This document shows, piece by piece, positions 36,066 to 44,741 of a DNA stretch of 64,000 nt (positions are counted from its first letter, which is position 1; every line of letters starts with the position of its first letter). The position numbers and the translations under genes were made by a program. Source of the DNA: an uncultured Clostridium sp. (GTDB lineage Bacteria > Bacillota > Clostridia > Lachnospirales > Lachnospiraceae); contig CAMEFI010000011.1 of the NCBI GenBank assembly GCA_945915475.1, forward strand, positions 19,542-83,541, in the 5' to 3' direction. Below the pieces are notes generated by a model. The model did no database searches, was not told where the DNA came from, and was given only the letters and a program-made list of their open reading frames with translations.

Positions 36066-36715
36066 TTTTCAAAAACCGCTTCATAATCTGCTTTGAATTT
36101 TTCAATTCCCTGATCCGTCAAAGGATGCTTTGCCATCCGTTCCAGCACCTTGTATGGAACTGTGGCAATATCTGCTCCCACCAACGCACAATCAATGACA
36201 TGAATCGGATTGCGAACAGAAGCACAGATAATTTCTGTTTCCAGATCGTAATTATCGAATATCTGTACAATCTTCTCAACGAGCTCTATTCCCACGGTAC
36301 TAATGTCATCTAATCTGCCTAAGAATGGAGATACATAGGTTGCACCTGCCTTAGCTGCAAGAAGAGCCTGCGCCGGAGTAAAGATTAATGTAACATTTGT
36401 CTTAATTCCCTCTGAAGTAAGTACTTTTACCGCCTTTAATCCTTCCATTGTCATCGGAATCTTCACAACCATATTGGGATGGATTGCTGCAATCTCTCTG
36501 GCTTCTTTGACCATGCTTTCCGCATCTGTTGTGGTGGGTTTTATCTCTCCACTGATGGGACCATCTACAATGCCGGTGATCTCTCGAATCACCTCTTTAA
36601 AATCTCTCCCTTCCTTAGCGATAAGGGATGGATTTGTGGTCACACCACAAATCACACCCATATCATTTGCTTTTTTAATCTCTTCTACATTGGCTGTGTC
36701 AATAAAGAATTTCAT
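36062..36715 (-). CDS. Transaldolase / fructose-6-phosphate aldolase family protein
   Basis: A 217-residue short-form transaldolase (MipB/TalC/FSA family) with TIM-barrel signatures [34 protein letters not shown] (Schiff-base lysine), [32 protein letters not shown] and IICASVRNP. It acts in the cytoplasm either as transaldolase of the pentose-phosphate pathway or as fructose-6-phosphate aldolase; the two cannot be separated safely by eye. I use the ATG at 36715 because AAGGAGG is 7 bases upstream, whereas the ATG at 36721 is only one base from it. Coupled to the DUF1294 gene. Confidence 0.92.
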   Translation of the reverse strand: MKFFIDTANVEEIKKANDMGVICGVTTNPSLIAKEGRDFKEVIREITGIVDGPISGEIKPTTTDAESMVKEAREIAAIHPNMVVKIPMTMEGLKAVKVLTSEGIKTNVTLIFTPAQALLAAKAGATYVSPFLGRLDDISTVGIELVEKIVQIFDNYDLETEIICASVRNPIHVIDCALVGADIATVPYKVLERMAKHPLTDQGIEKFKADYEAVFEK

Positions 36716-36754
36716 ACCCATACCTCCTTGTATAATATATCATCTCACATTTTC

Positions 36755-37729
36755 TTAATTCTCCCAACGAATCTGTTCTTCCTTCACCAACGGATATCTT
36801 GTAAGTACCGCTCCGTCTAATTCTTCATGATGCATATCGATTCCGGAAATCTGATGATTATCATATGCCGTATAATAGTAGATTCCCTTTGTGACATTAC
36901 AACATGACGTGTAAATGGTAATCTCATAGTTTCCGTCTGATACTTCACAGCAGCCTCGTTGCTGGTCTACCGATCCCAGAATATGAAAGAACTGGCTTAC
37001 ACTTGCCATTTCACTATCATCAGAAACAGCATGTAATCTTGTAAAAGCTACCTTGGCAAACCGTGAGGCAGAGGATAAATCTCCTGGAAGTCCTATGGCT
37101 CCCATTCCCCTGCTGTACTGCATCAAGGAAACATCCTTTGCAAAAGTATTCTCCGGTTGTCTTTCCGATAATCCCATATATTGATTTAACAGAAACATCT
37201 GCATATCAAAGGGTGGATTATTTGTCATGACACCAACCGGATTGTCATGGATATGCATACCATCCTTCATACTCTCAACCACAATACATTCCTTTTCATC
37301 TGCAATCATCCAATGCAACTGTGCTGCCGGCAACTGCTCATTATATTGTGTTCCAACCAGATTCATCTTTGCAAGCAATGTTCTTACCTCATTAACGCTG
37401 GCACACCGGGATAGCACCCATGGGATGAATTCAAATTGAGCAACATTCTCTCTACCCTGCTCAACATCCCCATAGACTGCATTTCCAACAAAATTAAGCC
37501 CTGCCATACCAACACCTTTTTCATTCATGGCGTCATAATAGAGGGGATAATCATCCACCACATAAGCCATACCGATCATGGCATAATGTGATTTGCAAGA
37601 CCCCATGTACCGAAATGGAATCTCATAGTTTCTTGGCATCACTGTCACTTCATCCCCATAGGAAAATTCATAATCCAACGTTCTTCCAAAATAGAAATCT
37701 TTTGTTTTATATGTTGCTGCTGTACACAT
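36755..37729 (-). CDS. Choloylglycine hydrolase family protein (bile-salt hydrolase-like)
   Basis: A 324-residue N-terminal-nucleophile amidase. Met1 precedes Cys2, which becomes the catalytic nucleophile after Met removal. Arg16 and Asp19 in FGRTLDYE, an asparagine in MNEKGVGMAGLNF, VGVMTNNPPF, and the block GLPGDLSSASRFAKVAF with the conserved arginine all match bile-salt hydrolases and penicillin V acylases. Bile-salt hydrolases remove glycine or taurine from conjugated bile salts. Length (about 325) is right and no signal peptide is present. AAAGG precedes the ATG. Conjugated bile-salt preference over penicillin V is inferred from family and gut context. Confidence 0.92.
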   Translation of the reverse strand: MCTAATYKTKDFYFGRTLDYEFSYGDEVTVMPRNYEIPFRYMGSCKSHYAMIGMAYVVDDYPLYYDAMNEKGVGMAGLNFVGNAVYGDVEQGRENVAQFEFIPWVLSRCASVNEVRTLLAKMNLVGTQYNEQLPAAQLHWMIADEKECIVVESMKDGMHIHDNPVGVMTNNPPFDMQMFLLNQYMGLSERQPENTFAKDVSLMQYSRGMGAIGLPGDLSSASRFAKVAFTRLHAVSDDSEMASVSQFFHILGSVDQQRGCCEVSDGNYEITIYTSCCNVTKGIYYYTAYDNHQISGIDMHHEELDGAVLTRYPLVKEEQIRWEN

Positions 37730-37877
37730 TTTTGCGCCTTTCTTTTACTCCTATTATATGCAACTGCAATCCGCAGGAGACGTTACCTTATGCTTTATAT
37801 AATAGTATAAACCACCCCAAAAATCAACTTGTCCGAGCCTGTATCCACAAAACGATACACTCTTTCATCCGGGCAGA

Positions 37878-39242
37878 TTATTCTACAAGATTGGTAATCC
37901 AAACTTCCTTTTTTACAAGAACATAACCCACCAATACCTTAATAAAATCTGCCGCCTGAATAATGGCATAAATTACAAGTATCGGCAATCCCGTAAACTT
38001 ACACAATAAAAATGCAACACTGACAGAAACCACCCATGTAAACACACTGTCAAACAGGAATGTAATAATCGTCTTACCACCGGAACGCAAAGTAAAATAC
38101 AATACATTAAGGAATCCCTGCACTGGAAAAAACAACGCAGTGATCACAATAAACCACTGTCCAAGCCGTCTGACTTCATCTGTGGTGTCATAAGCCATAG
38201 GGAACACTTTTGAAAGTGCCACCAATATCACGGTCAGAAAAACACAGATTCCCGCTGTAAACCACATAAGCTTGTTGGAAGCTTTTTTTGCTTCCTCAAA
38301 CCGTGAAGCACCAAGATACTGTCCGATCAGTATCCCAACCGCATTGCCCATTGCAACAAAGACAACATTTAATAAATTGCAGATTGCATTGGATATATTC
38401 AGACCTGCCACAATCTGAAGTCCCTTCATGGAATAGCACTGGGTAAGAGCTGCCAGACCACCCGACCACAAAAATTCATTGAAAAAGATCGGTAGTCCTT
38501 TTCTTATAACAATCCACATTTCTTTCATTGGAAAGACTATTGTCCGATACACATTTTGAAGAAATGGGTACTTCTCAATACGAATATGGGTCCAGGATAA
38601 TACCACCATCATCTCCACAATTCTAGCCAGTACTGTCGCAATCGCCGCGCCCTTTACTTCTAATCTTGGGAAGCCGAATTTGCCATAAATGAGAAGGTAA
38701 TTGAATACTACATCCACAATAACTGAACAGATTCCACCAATCATGGGCTTTACACTTTCTCCAAGTTCCCTTAAACTTCCTGCATATACTTGTGTAATCG
38801 CAAATGGAACCAATCCCCACAGCATAATATGGAGATAATCCAATCCATGCTGCATCGTCTCCTCTGCATTGATAGTATTGCCATTTCCATGCAAATATAG
38901 TCCGATCATCCATTTACCGCCCACAACAAATACCACCAGACCCACAACGGCAAGTATAACGGCTATCCACAATTTCAATCGGAATATATTCTGATATCCT
39001 TCTTTATTTCCTCTTCCAAAATACTGGGCGCCATATATTCCAGGCCCTGACAATCCGCCAAATATTGCCAGGAAGAACACAAATAACAACTGCCCCACAA
39101 TGGAAACTCCCGTCATACTTTCTGTCCCAAGGCTTCCCACCATTAAATTATCCACCAGGCCCACTGCATTTGTAATCCCATTTTGAATCATCATGGGAAC
39201 AGCTAACATTAACACCTTTTTGTAAATTGAATTTTCCTTCAT
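37878..39242 (-). CDS. MATE-family multidrug/cation antiporter
   Basis: A 454-residue integral membrane protein with about 12 hydrophobic helices in two homologous halves. MATE features are visible: MLAVPMMIQNGITNAVGLVDNLMVGSLGTESMTGVS in the first helix region (short blocks), GLRELGESVKPMI-like loop and the second-half EFLWSGGLAALTQCYS. It exports cationic compounds using H+ or Na+ gradients. I prefer the ATG at 39242 because TGAGG lies 6 bases upstream, over 39254 which has no site. It lies between the bile-salt hydrolase and the T-box region, facing away from the latter. Confidence 0.93.
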   Translation of the reverse strand: MKENSIYKKVLMLAVPMMIQNGITNAVGLVDNLMVGSLGTESMTGVSIVGQLLFVFFLAIFGGLSGPGIYGAQYFGRGNKEGYQNIFRLKLWIAVILAVVGLVVFVVGGKWMIGLYLHGNGNTINAEETMQHGLDYLHIMLWGLVPFAITQVYAGSLRELGESVKPMIGGICSVIVDVVFNYLLIYGKFGFPRLEVKGAAIATVLARIVEMMVVLSWTHIRIEKYPFLQNVYRTIVFPMKEMWIVIRKGLPIFFNEFLWSGGLAALTQCYSMKGLQIVAGLNISNAICNLLNVVFVAMGNAVGILIGQYLGASRFEEAKKASNKLMWFTAGICVFLTVILVALSKVFPMAYDTTDEVRRLGQWFIVITALFFPVQGFLNVLYFTLRSGGKTIITFLFDSVFTWVVSVSVAFLLCKFTGLPILVIYAIIQAADFIKVLVGYVLVKKEVWITNLVE

Positions 39243-39390
39243 AACAAACCTCATTCAATCATACTTAATCCTATTTGATATCTTCAGTATATCTTAAACA
39301 CCCTGCCCCAAAATATCAATACCCAAATGAGAATCAGGAGGATTATTCTCTGAAATAATCAACAAAATTTTACAAAAACAATTACAAAAT

Positions 39391-39420
39391 TTGTGTAAAA
39401 TAAAGCTTGTTTTTTATAAT
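39391..39420 (+). promoter_or_regulatory. Promoter of the T-box leader
   Basis: TTGTGT (39391-39396), an 18-base spacer and TATAAT (39415-39420) lie just before the first T-box stem, giving a predicted transcript start near 39427. The -10 is consensus; the -35 is moderate. Confidence 0.6.
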
Positions 39421-39442
39421 ATAAAGTAGTAAAACATAAATA

Positions 39443-39703
39443 GCACAGAGAAATGCGAAGAATGGGACACATTATAACGTACATTTTTTTCAGAGAGCCG
39501 TTGTTTGGTGTGAAACGGTAAGAATCAGTTATAACATCACCCTGGAGCATCCTGCTGAATGATTTAGTAGGTTAGGACGGATTCCCCACGTTACCGGGGA
39601 GCATTGTTGTTGGACAATGCATGAGAGGTCATGGCTCATGGCAAGCAGAGTGGTACCACGGATTATTTCGTCCCTGCAGTTTTTTGAAACTGCAGGTTTT
39701 TTT
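39443..39703 (+). promoter_or_regulatory. T-box riboswitch upstream of the CstA-type transporter
   Basis: The leader contains the T-box antiterminator core AGAGTGGTACCACG (39647-39660) followed by TTTCGTCCCTGCAG. The competing terminator CCTGCAGTTT/AAACTGCAGG with a seven-T run lies at 39673-39703. Upstream are a distal stem I segment with CAGAGAGCCG (near 39490-39500), the GGTGTGAAACGG loop side, and TGGAGC closing stem I. Two further hairpins follow (CCCCACGTTACCGGGG, then GCATTGT/ACAATGC at 39601-39620). T-boxes read uncharged tRNA. The candidate specifier triplet is ATC (isoleucine) in ACATCACCC before TGGAGC, by position only; ACA is an alternative. The leader controls the following transporter. 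Confidence 0.88.
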
Positions 39704-39806
39704 ATGTGACAATCTACATAGCGAGAAATATCTGATAAAATCTGTTGCCGGATTCTCTCTCAGAGCATGGATTTGTGAAATACAATTTATGAAAAGAGGA
39801 AACAAA

Positions 39807-41507
39807 ATGAACGGAATTTTGATGATGGTAATTGCCATTGCAGTATTAGGCGGCGCCTATCTGATCTATGGTCGTTATCTGGCAAAGAAATGGGGCATTG
39901 ATGAAAATGCAAAAACCCCGGCATATGAATTAGAGGATGGTGTGGACTATGTTCCTGCGGATACCAATGTGGTATTCGGTCATCAGTTTGCATCCATCGC
40001 TGGTGCCGGACCAATCAACGGTCCAATTCAGGCAGCAATCTTTGGATGGGTGCCTGTACTGTTATGGATCTTAGTCGGTGGCGTATTCTTCGGTGCCGTA
40101 CAGGATTTTGCATCTATGTATGCATCTGTTAAAAACAAAGGACGTACAATCGGTTATATCATTGAAGAGTACATTGGAAAGTTAGGAAAGAAATTATTCT
40201 TAGCATTCTGTTGGTTATTCTGTATTTTAGTAATTGCTGCTTTTGCAGACGTTGTAGCAGGTACCTTCAACGGTTTTCAATTAGATGAAGCAGGTGCAGT
40301 AGTTGATAAGATTGCAGCAAACGGTTCTGTTGCAACCACCTCTGTATTATTCATTGTAGAAGCTGTTATTCTTGGGTGCATCTTAAAATATGCCAAACTT
40401 CCAAAATGGCTCAACACTGCTATTGCCATCTTAATGTTAGTCGGTGCCGTTGCCCTTGGATTGGCATTTCCGATGTATTTAAGCCGTGGTGTATGGCATC
40501 TCATCATTTTTGCTTATGTTTTGATTGCCTGTGTTGTTCCGGTATGGGCATTGTTACAGCCGCGTGATTATCTTAACAGTTACTTGTTAATTTTCATGAT
40601 CGTTGCAGCCGTGGTAGGAATCTTTATCGCAAATCCATCATGTAACCTGAATGCGTTTAACGGATTTGTTGTAGACGGACAGTACCTGTTCCCTATTTTA
40701 TTTGTAACCATTGCATGTGGTGCCGTATCCGGTTTCCACTCACTGGTTTCTTCCGGTACTGCTTCAAAGCAGATTAAAAATGAAAAGAATATGCTTCCGG
40801 TTTCCTTTGGTGCCATGTTAATGGAAAGTATGTTAGCAGTAATTGCTTTGATTGCCGTTGCATCCTTTGCACAAGGGGAAGCTGCTGCCCAGGGTCTGAC
40901 CACACAGCCACAGATTTTTGCCGGTGCGATTGCAAACTTCTTAACAGCTGCCGGTCTTCCATACAGTCTGGTATTTACATTAATTAACCTTGCAGTTTCT
41001 GCCTTTGCATTAACCTCTCTGGATTCTGTTGCCAGAATCGGAAGACTTTCCTTCCAGGAATTTTTCGTGGATGAGGATACAGACGAAAAGAACATGAGCC
41101 CGGTACTGAAATTTGTTACCAACAAATACTTTGCAACCATCATCACTTTGGTACTTGCTTATCTGTTAGCCAAAGTGGGATATGCAGAAATCTGGCCATT
41201 GTTCGGTTCTGCAAATCAGTTGCTCTCCGTACTTGCCCTGGTTGCATGTGCTGTATTCTTAAAAAAGACAAACCGTCAGGGCATTATGCTCTGGATTCCA
41301 ATGTTTTTCATGATGGCAGTTACCTTCAGTGCATTGGGACTTACCATCTTCAAATTATCCAAAGCATTCCTTGCAACCGGATTGAGTCTTGGTAACACAT
41401 TGCAGTTAATCTTCGCTATCTTATTGCTGGTTCTCGGTGTCATTGTGGCTATCCAGGGTATCCACAAACTGACAGAGAAGAACACTGCAGAAGCTAAACC
41501 ATTATAA
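39807..41507 (+). CDS. cstA: CstA/BtsT-type carbon-starvation transporter
   Basis: A 566-residue polytopic membrane protein of the CstA family, whose members import peptides or pyruvate. Family features include ATNVVFGHQFASIAGAGPINGPIQAAIFGW-like blocks near residue 60 (FGHQFASIAGAGPI), SGFHSLVSSGTASKQI and the C-terminal membrane region with GSANQLLSVLAL. It starts at ATG 39807 with AGAGGA six bases upstream; longer frames run back into the T-box and are not translated as such. The T-box predicts induction when a charged amino-acid tRNA is scarce, so the substrate is likely a peptide or amino acid rather than pyruvate. A terminator follows. Confidence 0.93.
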   Translation: MNGILMMVIAIAVLGGAYLIYGRYLAKKWGIDENAKTPAYELEDGVDYVPADTNVVFGHQFASIAGAGPINGPIQAAIFGWVPVLLWILVGGVFFGAVQDFASMYASVKNKGRTIGYIIEEYIGKLGKKLFLAFCWLFCILVIAAFADVVAGTFNGFQLDEAGAVVDKIAANGSVATTSVLFIVEAVILGCILKYAKLPKWLNTAIAILMLVGAVALGLAFPMYLSRGVWHLIIFAYVLIACVVPVWALLQPRDYLNSYLLIFMIVAAVVGIFIANPSCNLNAFNGFVVDGQYLFPILFVTIACGAVSGFHSLVSSGTASKQIKNEKNMLPVSFGAMLMESMLAVIALIAVASFAQGEAAAQGLTTQPQIFAGAIANFLTAAGLPYSLVFTLINLAVSAFALTSLDSVARIGRLSFQEFFVDEDTDEKNMSPVLKFVTNKYFATIITLVLAYLLAKVGYAEIWPLFGSANQLLSVLALVACAVFLKKTNRQGIMLWIPMFFMMAVTFSALGLTIFKLSKAFLATGLSLGNTLQLIFAILLLVLGVIVAIQGIHKLTEKNTAEAKPL

Positions 41508-41532
41508 GAAATGTAAGCACAAAATCACAGCA

Positions 41533-41574
41533 CCCCCTAACCTCTCAAGATTGAGAAGTTAGGGGGTATTTTTT
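41533..41574 (+). terminator. Terminator after cstA
   Basis: CCCCCTAAC plus TCTCAA pairs with TTGAGA plus GTTAGGGGG (41533-41566) followed by a T-run to 41574. A strong GC stem with U-tract, typical Rho-independent. Confidence 0.85.
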
Positions 41575-41606
41575 GAATCGTTACTGCTTTTTTTCACAGA
41601 CAATTT

Positions 41607-41628
41607 CAAGTACGCCAAGGCGTACTTG
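41607..41628. repeat. Short perfect inverted repeat between convergent genes
   Basis: CAAGTACGCC (41607-41616) and GGCGTACTTG (41619-41628) form a ten-pair stem with a two-base gap. No T-run follows it on the minus strand, so it is not a standard terminator for the surface-protein gene that ends at 41683. Confidence 0.6.
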
Positions 41629-41682
41629 CTGGCAAGATGCACGTCGCACAATATTTTGTCTATTCTGTATCAAGCCATAAAC

Positions 41683-44442
41683 CTAATGCACTGTCTGATT
41701 CTTTCCGTTAAGACCTTTCTTTTTCAACCACTTCTTATATACAGATTTCTTCTTAGCAGGCACTTTCACGACTGCTTTTTTGTTAATCCCGCTAAATACC
41801 TGTTTCCCTACATTTTTTTCTGTCAGTAAACTGCTCTTAATGTTCACAAGAGAAAGCTGTTTACATTTTGCAAATGCCTGCGCCCCAATCTGTTTCGTCT
41901 TAGCTGGAATCGTAATCTTCTTTAATGAGGTACATCCGTAAAATGCCTGGTCGCTAATGGTGGTGACAAAATCACTGAGAGACACGGTTTTCAACTTCTT
42001 ACAGCCTGAAAAGGCTTTCTTGCCAACACTTGCAACCTCATAGTCAAAATCATCATCGGACACATAATTCGGCACATTTAGCTTCGTTATATTTTTAGAA
42101 GTAGTTCCTATGCAGGATACTTCATATTCATCATCCTCCGGATTGGAGCTTACCACTTTATATTTTAATCCTTTTATGGTAAATGTATCTCCTACTTTCG
42201 GATAATTTACATTGTCTACATTGTCATCCTCATCATCTTCATCAGAATCATCTGTTGCATCACCGTTCTGTGTCCCGCTACCATCATCCTTATTCTCATC
42301 CCCTGGCACAGATAATCCGTCATCCGCTCCTTGTTTCTTTCCTGTAGCAGGAATCTCCCTTTGATCCTTTGTTGCATTACAATTTCTACAATGAATGGAT
42401 TGTGCCCCGGTGGTAGTTTCCGTTGCCGGAACATCTATCGTGTAGTTAGTATCCCAGTTGTGTCCCGTTGGTTTTACTATATTCTGCGCCACCAACCCAA
42501 TACCACATACCGAACAATGGGAACCTGCAGTAAGCCCGGATTCCGTACAGGTCGCCGGAACTTCCGGATCCGTAGCCGGTGTGTGGGGCAATTCATCAAT
42601 AACTGCGGTTTCATACGCATTACATACTGTACAGTATCTTCTCTTCTCTCCCTTTTTGTTACAACTAGCAGCAGTTACCACTTTCCAAGCGCCATATGCA
42701 TGCTCTGTATGTTCTTCTGCTACAATGGTGAAATCCTTCCGTATGGTTCCTGTAAAGATACCATTACCTGTAATGACAACCGTAGCAGTCCCTGCTTCTG
42801 TGTTATTTTCATAAGTTACCTTATAATCCGTTCCTTTTGTCAATTTCGTATCATGATAAGAAATAGTTACCAAAGGCGTACATGCAGTACCACTGTATTC
42901 ATAATATGTCTGGGAAAGTGTGACATCTGCAGAGGTAATATCCACACTTCCCGAATCTCCAATACGGACTACCACCTGCTTTTTCAGGCTTGCATTATAT
43001 TTTGGATAAATTGTAAGTGTTGAAATTCCCGGTGCAAGAATATCTAATTTATTGTTGGATGAGTTGGCAATTACAGTTTCCGGAACCGATATAACCGATT
43101 CGTCTGTAGATTCGATTACCATATCCCGATATTTACTGTCACCATCCACACCATCAATCCAACAATAAACAGAAGATCCCACTGCTCTCGAACTTGGAAA
43201 TACGGAAGAGAAATTACCATAAGCTGCAGTTCCCCACCATAACGTATATGTGGTCGGCGGAATAATCTCTATGGTATCTCCGCAAACGGAACAAACACCG
43301 GTCCGATTTCCGGCAGAATCTGCCTCCCCATAAACATAAACGTGTGCCACTTTCGGAACCACCTGTTCTATGGATTCTCCGCAGATTTCACAACTATATA
43401 CCTTAATGCCCGTTGCTGTACAAGTCGGTTGTGTCTCAGACACCAGTTCTTTGACATGACCGCATTTTACTGCAATAACAGTAGACGCAAGCGTGGATCC
43501 ATCTATCTTAGCCGTAATGGTTGTGGTTCCATTTTTCACCCCTGTTACAACGCCCTCATCTGTCACCGTCGCAACCGATGTATCAGAGGAATAATATTTC
43601 AGATTGCCAATCACCCACAACTTGTGTGCATTTGATCCATTTAACAAACAGGCCTTTGCTGTAAGCGTAGTTGTCTTATCTGTGTAAATGGTATCCAGAC
43701 CCTCTAAAATATATCCCGTAATATAGGAATCCTTCACTTCTATTTTCTGCATAACATCGGTCTGAGCAGTCTGCATGGTCTGATCCAGATTCTGGGAGCT
43801 TGAACAAAATTCCCCTGCCAATGTATTCGGATAAGCAGCCTCCTCCGTATAAAAATCTCCCAGACCAACATATGTAAATTGGGGATTGATCATACTGGTA
43901 TAATGACCTGTCACTTTCCCCGAAACCTGATTTACCCAGTCGCTTTTTTCTGCATACCATTGATTGATGCCACTGACCATACTGGTTCCCCAATTATAGG
44001 CCAGATCTTCTCCTCTAGAGGATACGCCGTTATAACTTACATCAAAAATGCTCCTGCCATTCAAACGGTTATGTCCGGACCCCATAAAGCTATACGCCAG
44101 CCCGGCTTCCATGGCTCGGATCCTGGCAACACTTTCCAAATCTCTTGACCATTTCACCGGAACATAATCATCAGAAGTTAACATCCGGGATTTATTTCTT
44201 GGATCCGGTACATTGCCGGCATCACACGCTTCTTTTCTGATTTCATTGATTCGATTCAATGCATCCTGTGCCTGACTATAGTAGGATCCGTAAACCCCTA
44301 ACATGGTGCATCCATCAGAAGCGACCGTCACATCCGTATCTAAAATCGTCATGGCACTGACTTTCTTACAGGCAAATGGCGCCATTAACGACAGACACAT
44401 AATGACCATTGTAACCCACGATTGATAGATTTTTCTTCTCAT
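41683..44442 (-). CDS. Large surface protein: CAP domain, Ig-like domain, leucine-rich repeats
   Basis: A 919-residue exported protein. A signal peptide (about 1-28) is followed by a CAP/SCP domain (about 55-210, KWSRDLESVARIRAMEAGLAYS, GSGHNRLNGRS, GEDLAYNW and HYTSMINPQFTYVGLG). A Big_2-like Ig domain comes next (SSDTSVATVTDEGVVTGVKNGTTTITAK). Several CxxC-containing modules of the type SCEICGESIEQ/CSVCGDTIE follow, then an acidic linker and BspA-type leucine-rich repeats (VGKKAFSGCKKLKTVSL, ISDQAFYGCTSLKKITI). I start at ATG 44442, with GGAGGA six bases upstream; the longer frame has no site. No anchoring motif is seen. A role in surface interaction is inferred. Confidence 0.85.
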   Translation of the reverse strand: MRRKIYQSWVTMVIMCLSLMAPFACKKVSAMTILDTDVTVASDGCTMLGVYGSYYSQAQDALNRINEIRKEACDAGNVPDPRNKSRMLTSDDYVPVKWSRDLESVARIRAMEAGLAYSFMGSGHNRLNGRSIFDVSYNGVSSRGEDLAYNWGTSMVSGINQWYAEKSDWVNQVSGKVTGHYTSMINPQFTYVGLGDFYTEEAAYPNTLAGEFCSSSQNLDQTMQTAQTDVMQKIEVKDSYITGYILEGLDTIYTDKTTTLTAKACLLNGSNAHKLWVIGNLKYYSSDTSVATVTDEGVVTGVKNGTTTITAKIDGSTLASTVIAVKCGHVKELVSETQPTCTATGIKVYSCEICGESIEQVVPKVAHVYVYGEADSAGNRTGVCSVCGDTIEIIPPTTYTLWWGTAAYGNFSSVFPSSRAVGSSVYCWIDGVDGDSKYRDMVIESTDESVISVPETVIANSSNNKLDILAPGISTLTIYPKYNASLKKQVVVRIGDSGSVDITSADVTLSQTYYEYSGTACTPLVTISYHDTKLTKGTDYKVTYENNTEAGTATVVITGNGIFTGTIRKDFTIVAEEHTEHAYGAWKVVTAASCNKKGEKRRYCTVCNAYETAVIDELPHTPATDPEVPATCTESGLTAGSHCSVCGIGLVAQNIVKPTGHNWDTNYTIDVPATETTTGAQSIHCRNCNATKDQREIPATGKKQGADDGLSVPGDENKDDGSGTQNGDATDDSDEDDEDDNVDNVNYPKVGDTFTIKGLKYKVVSSNPEDDEYEVSCIGTTSKNITKLNVPNYVSDDDFDYEVASVGKKAFSGCKKLKTVSLSDFVTTISDQAFYGCTSLKKITIPAKTKQIGAQAFAKCKQLSLVNIKSSLLTEKNVGKQVFSGINKKAVVKVPAKKKSVYKKWLKKKGLNGKNQTVH

Positions 44443-44646
44443 CTTCTTTCCTCCTCCGTATTTCTGATAAAAATAAATCAGTTGCTTTTTGCCTGGTAAT
44501 ACTGTCTTACCATTTTTACAGTTCACCGTTAGTTTTTATGCAACTCTTAATCCAAGGCTCTGGGCAAATGTAATCATCTCCCTTTTATCATATCAAAATT
44601 CCTACTATTCCTCAATGAATTTGTTCAGTAATATTTTTTTATTTTA

Positions 44647-44675
44647 TTGCATAATACATTTATTTACTATAGAAT
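44647..44675 (+). promoter_or_regulatory. Promoter of the zinc-ribbon cluster
   Basis: TTGCAT (44647-44652), a 17-base spacer and TAGAAT (44670-44675) lie about 65 bases before the first gene of the cluster. Good spacing and near-consensus hexamers. Confidence 0.6.
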
Positions 44676-44741
44676 CATCTTATATAAATGATGTAAGTTT
44701 CAAAAGTAATTCTTTATTTAAATGAGAACAAGGGGGTACAT

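Noticed and set aside
40580..41146. 188-codon minus-strand frame inside the CstA gene
   Set aside because: It is fully inside a clear membrane-transporter gene, on the opposite strand, without a ribosome binding site.
44443..44600. Cyclic-di-GMP riboswitch before the CAP-domain gene
   Set aside because: The sequence has a few GC-rich pieces but not the conserved GEMM core, so I do not call it.
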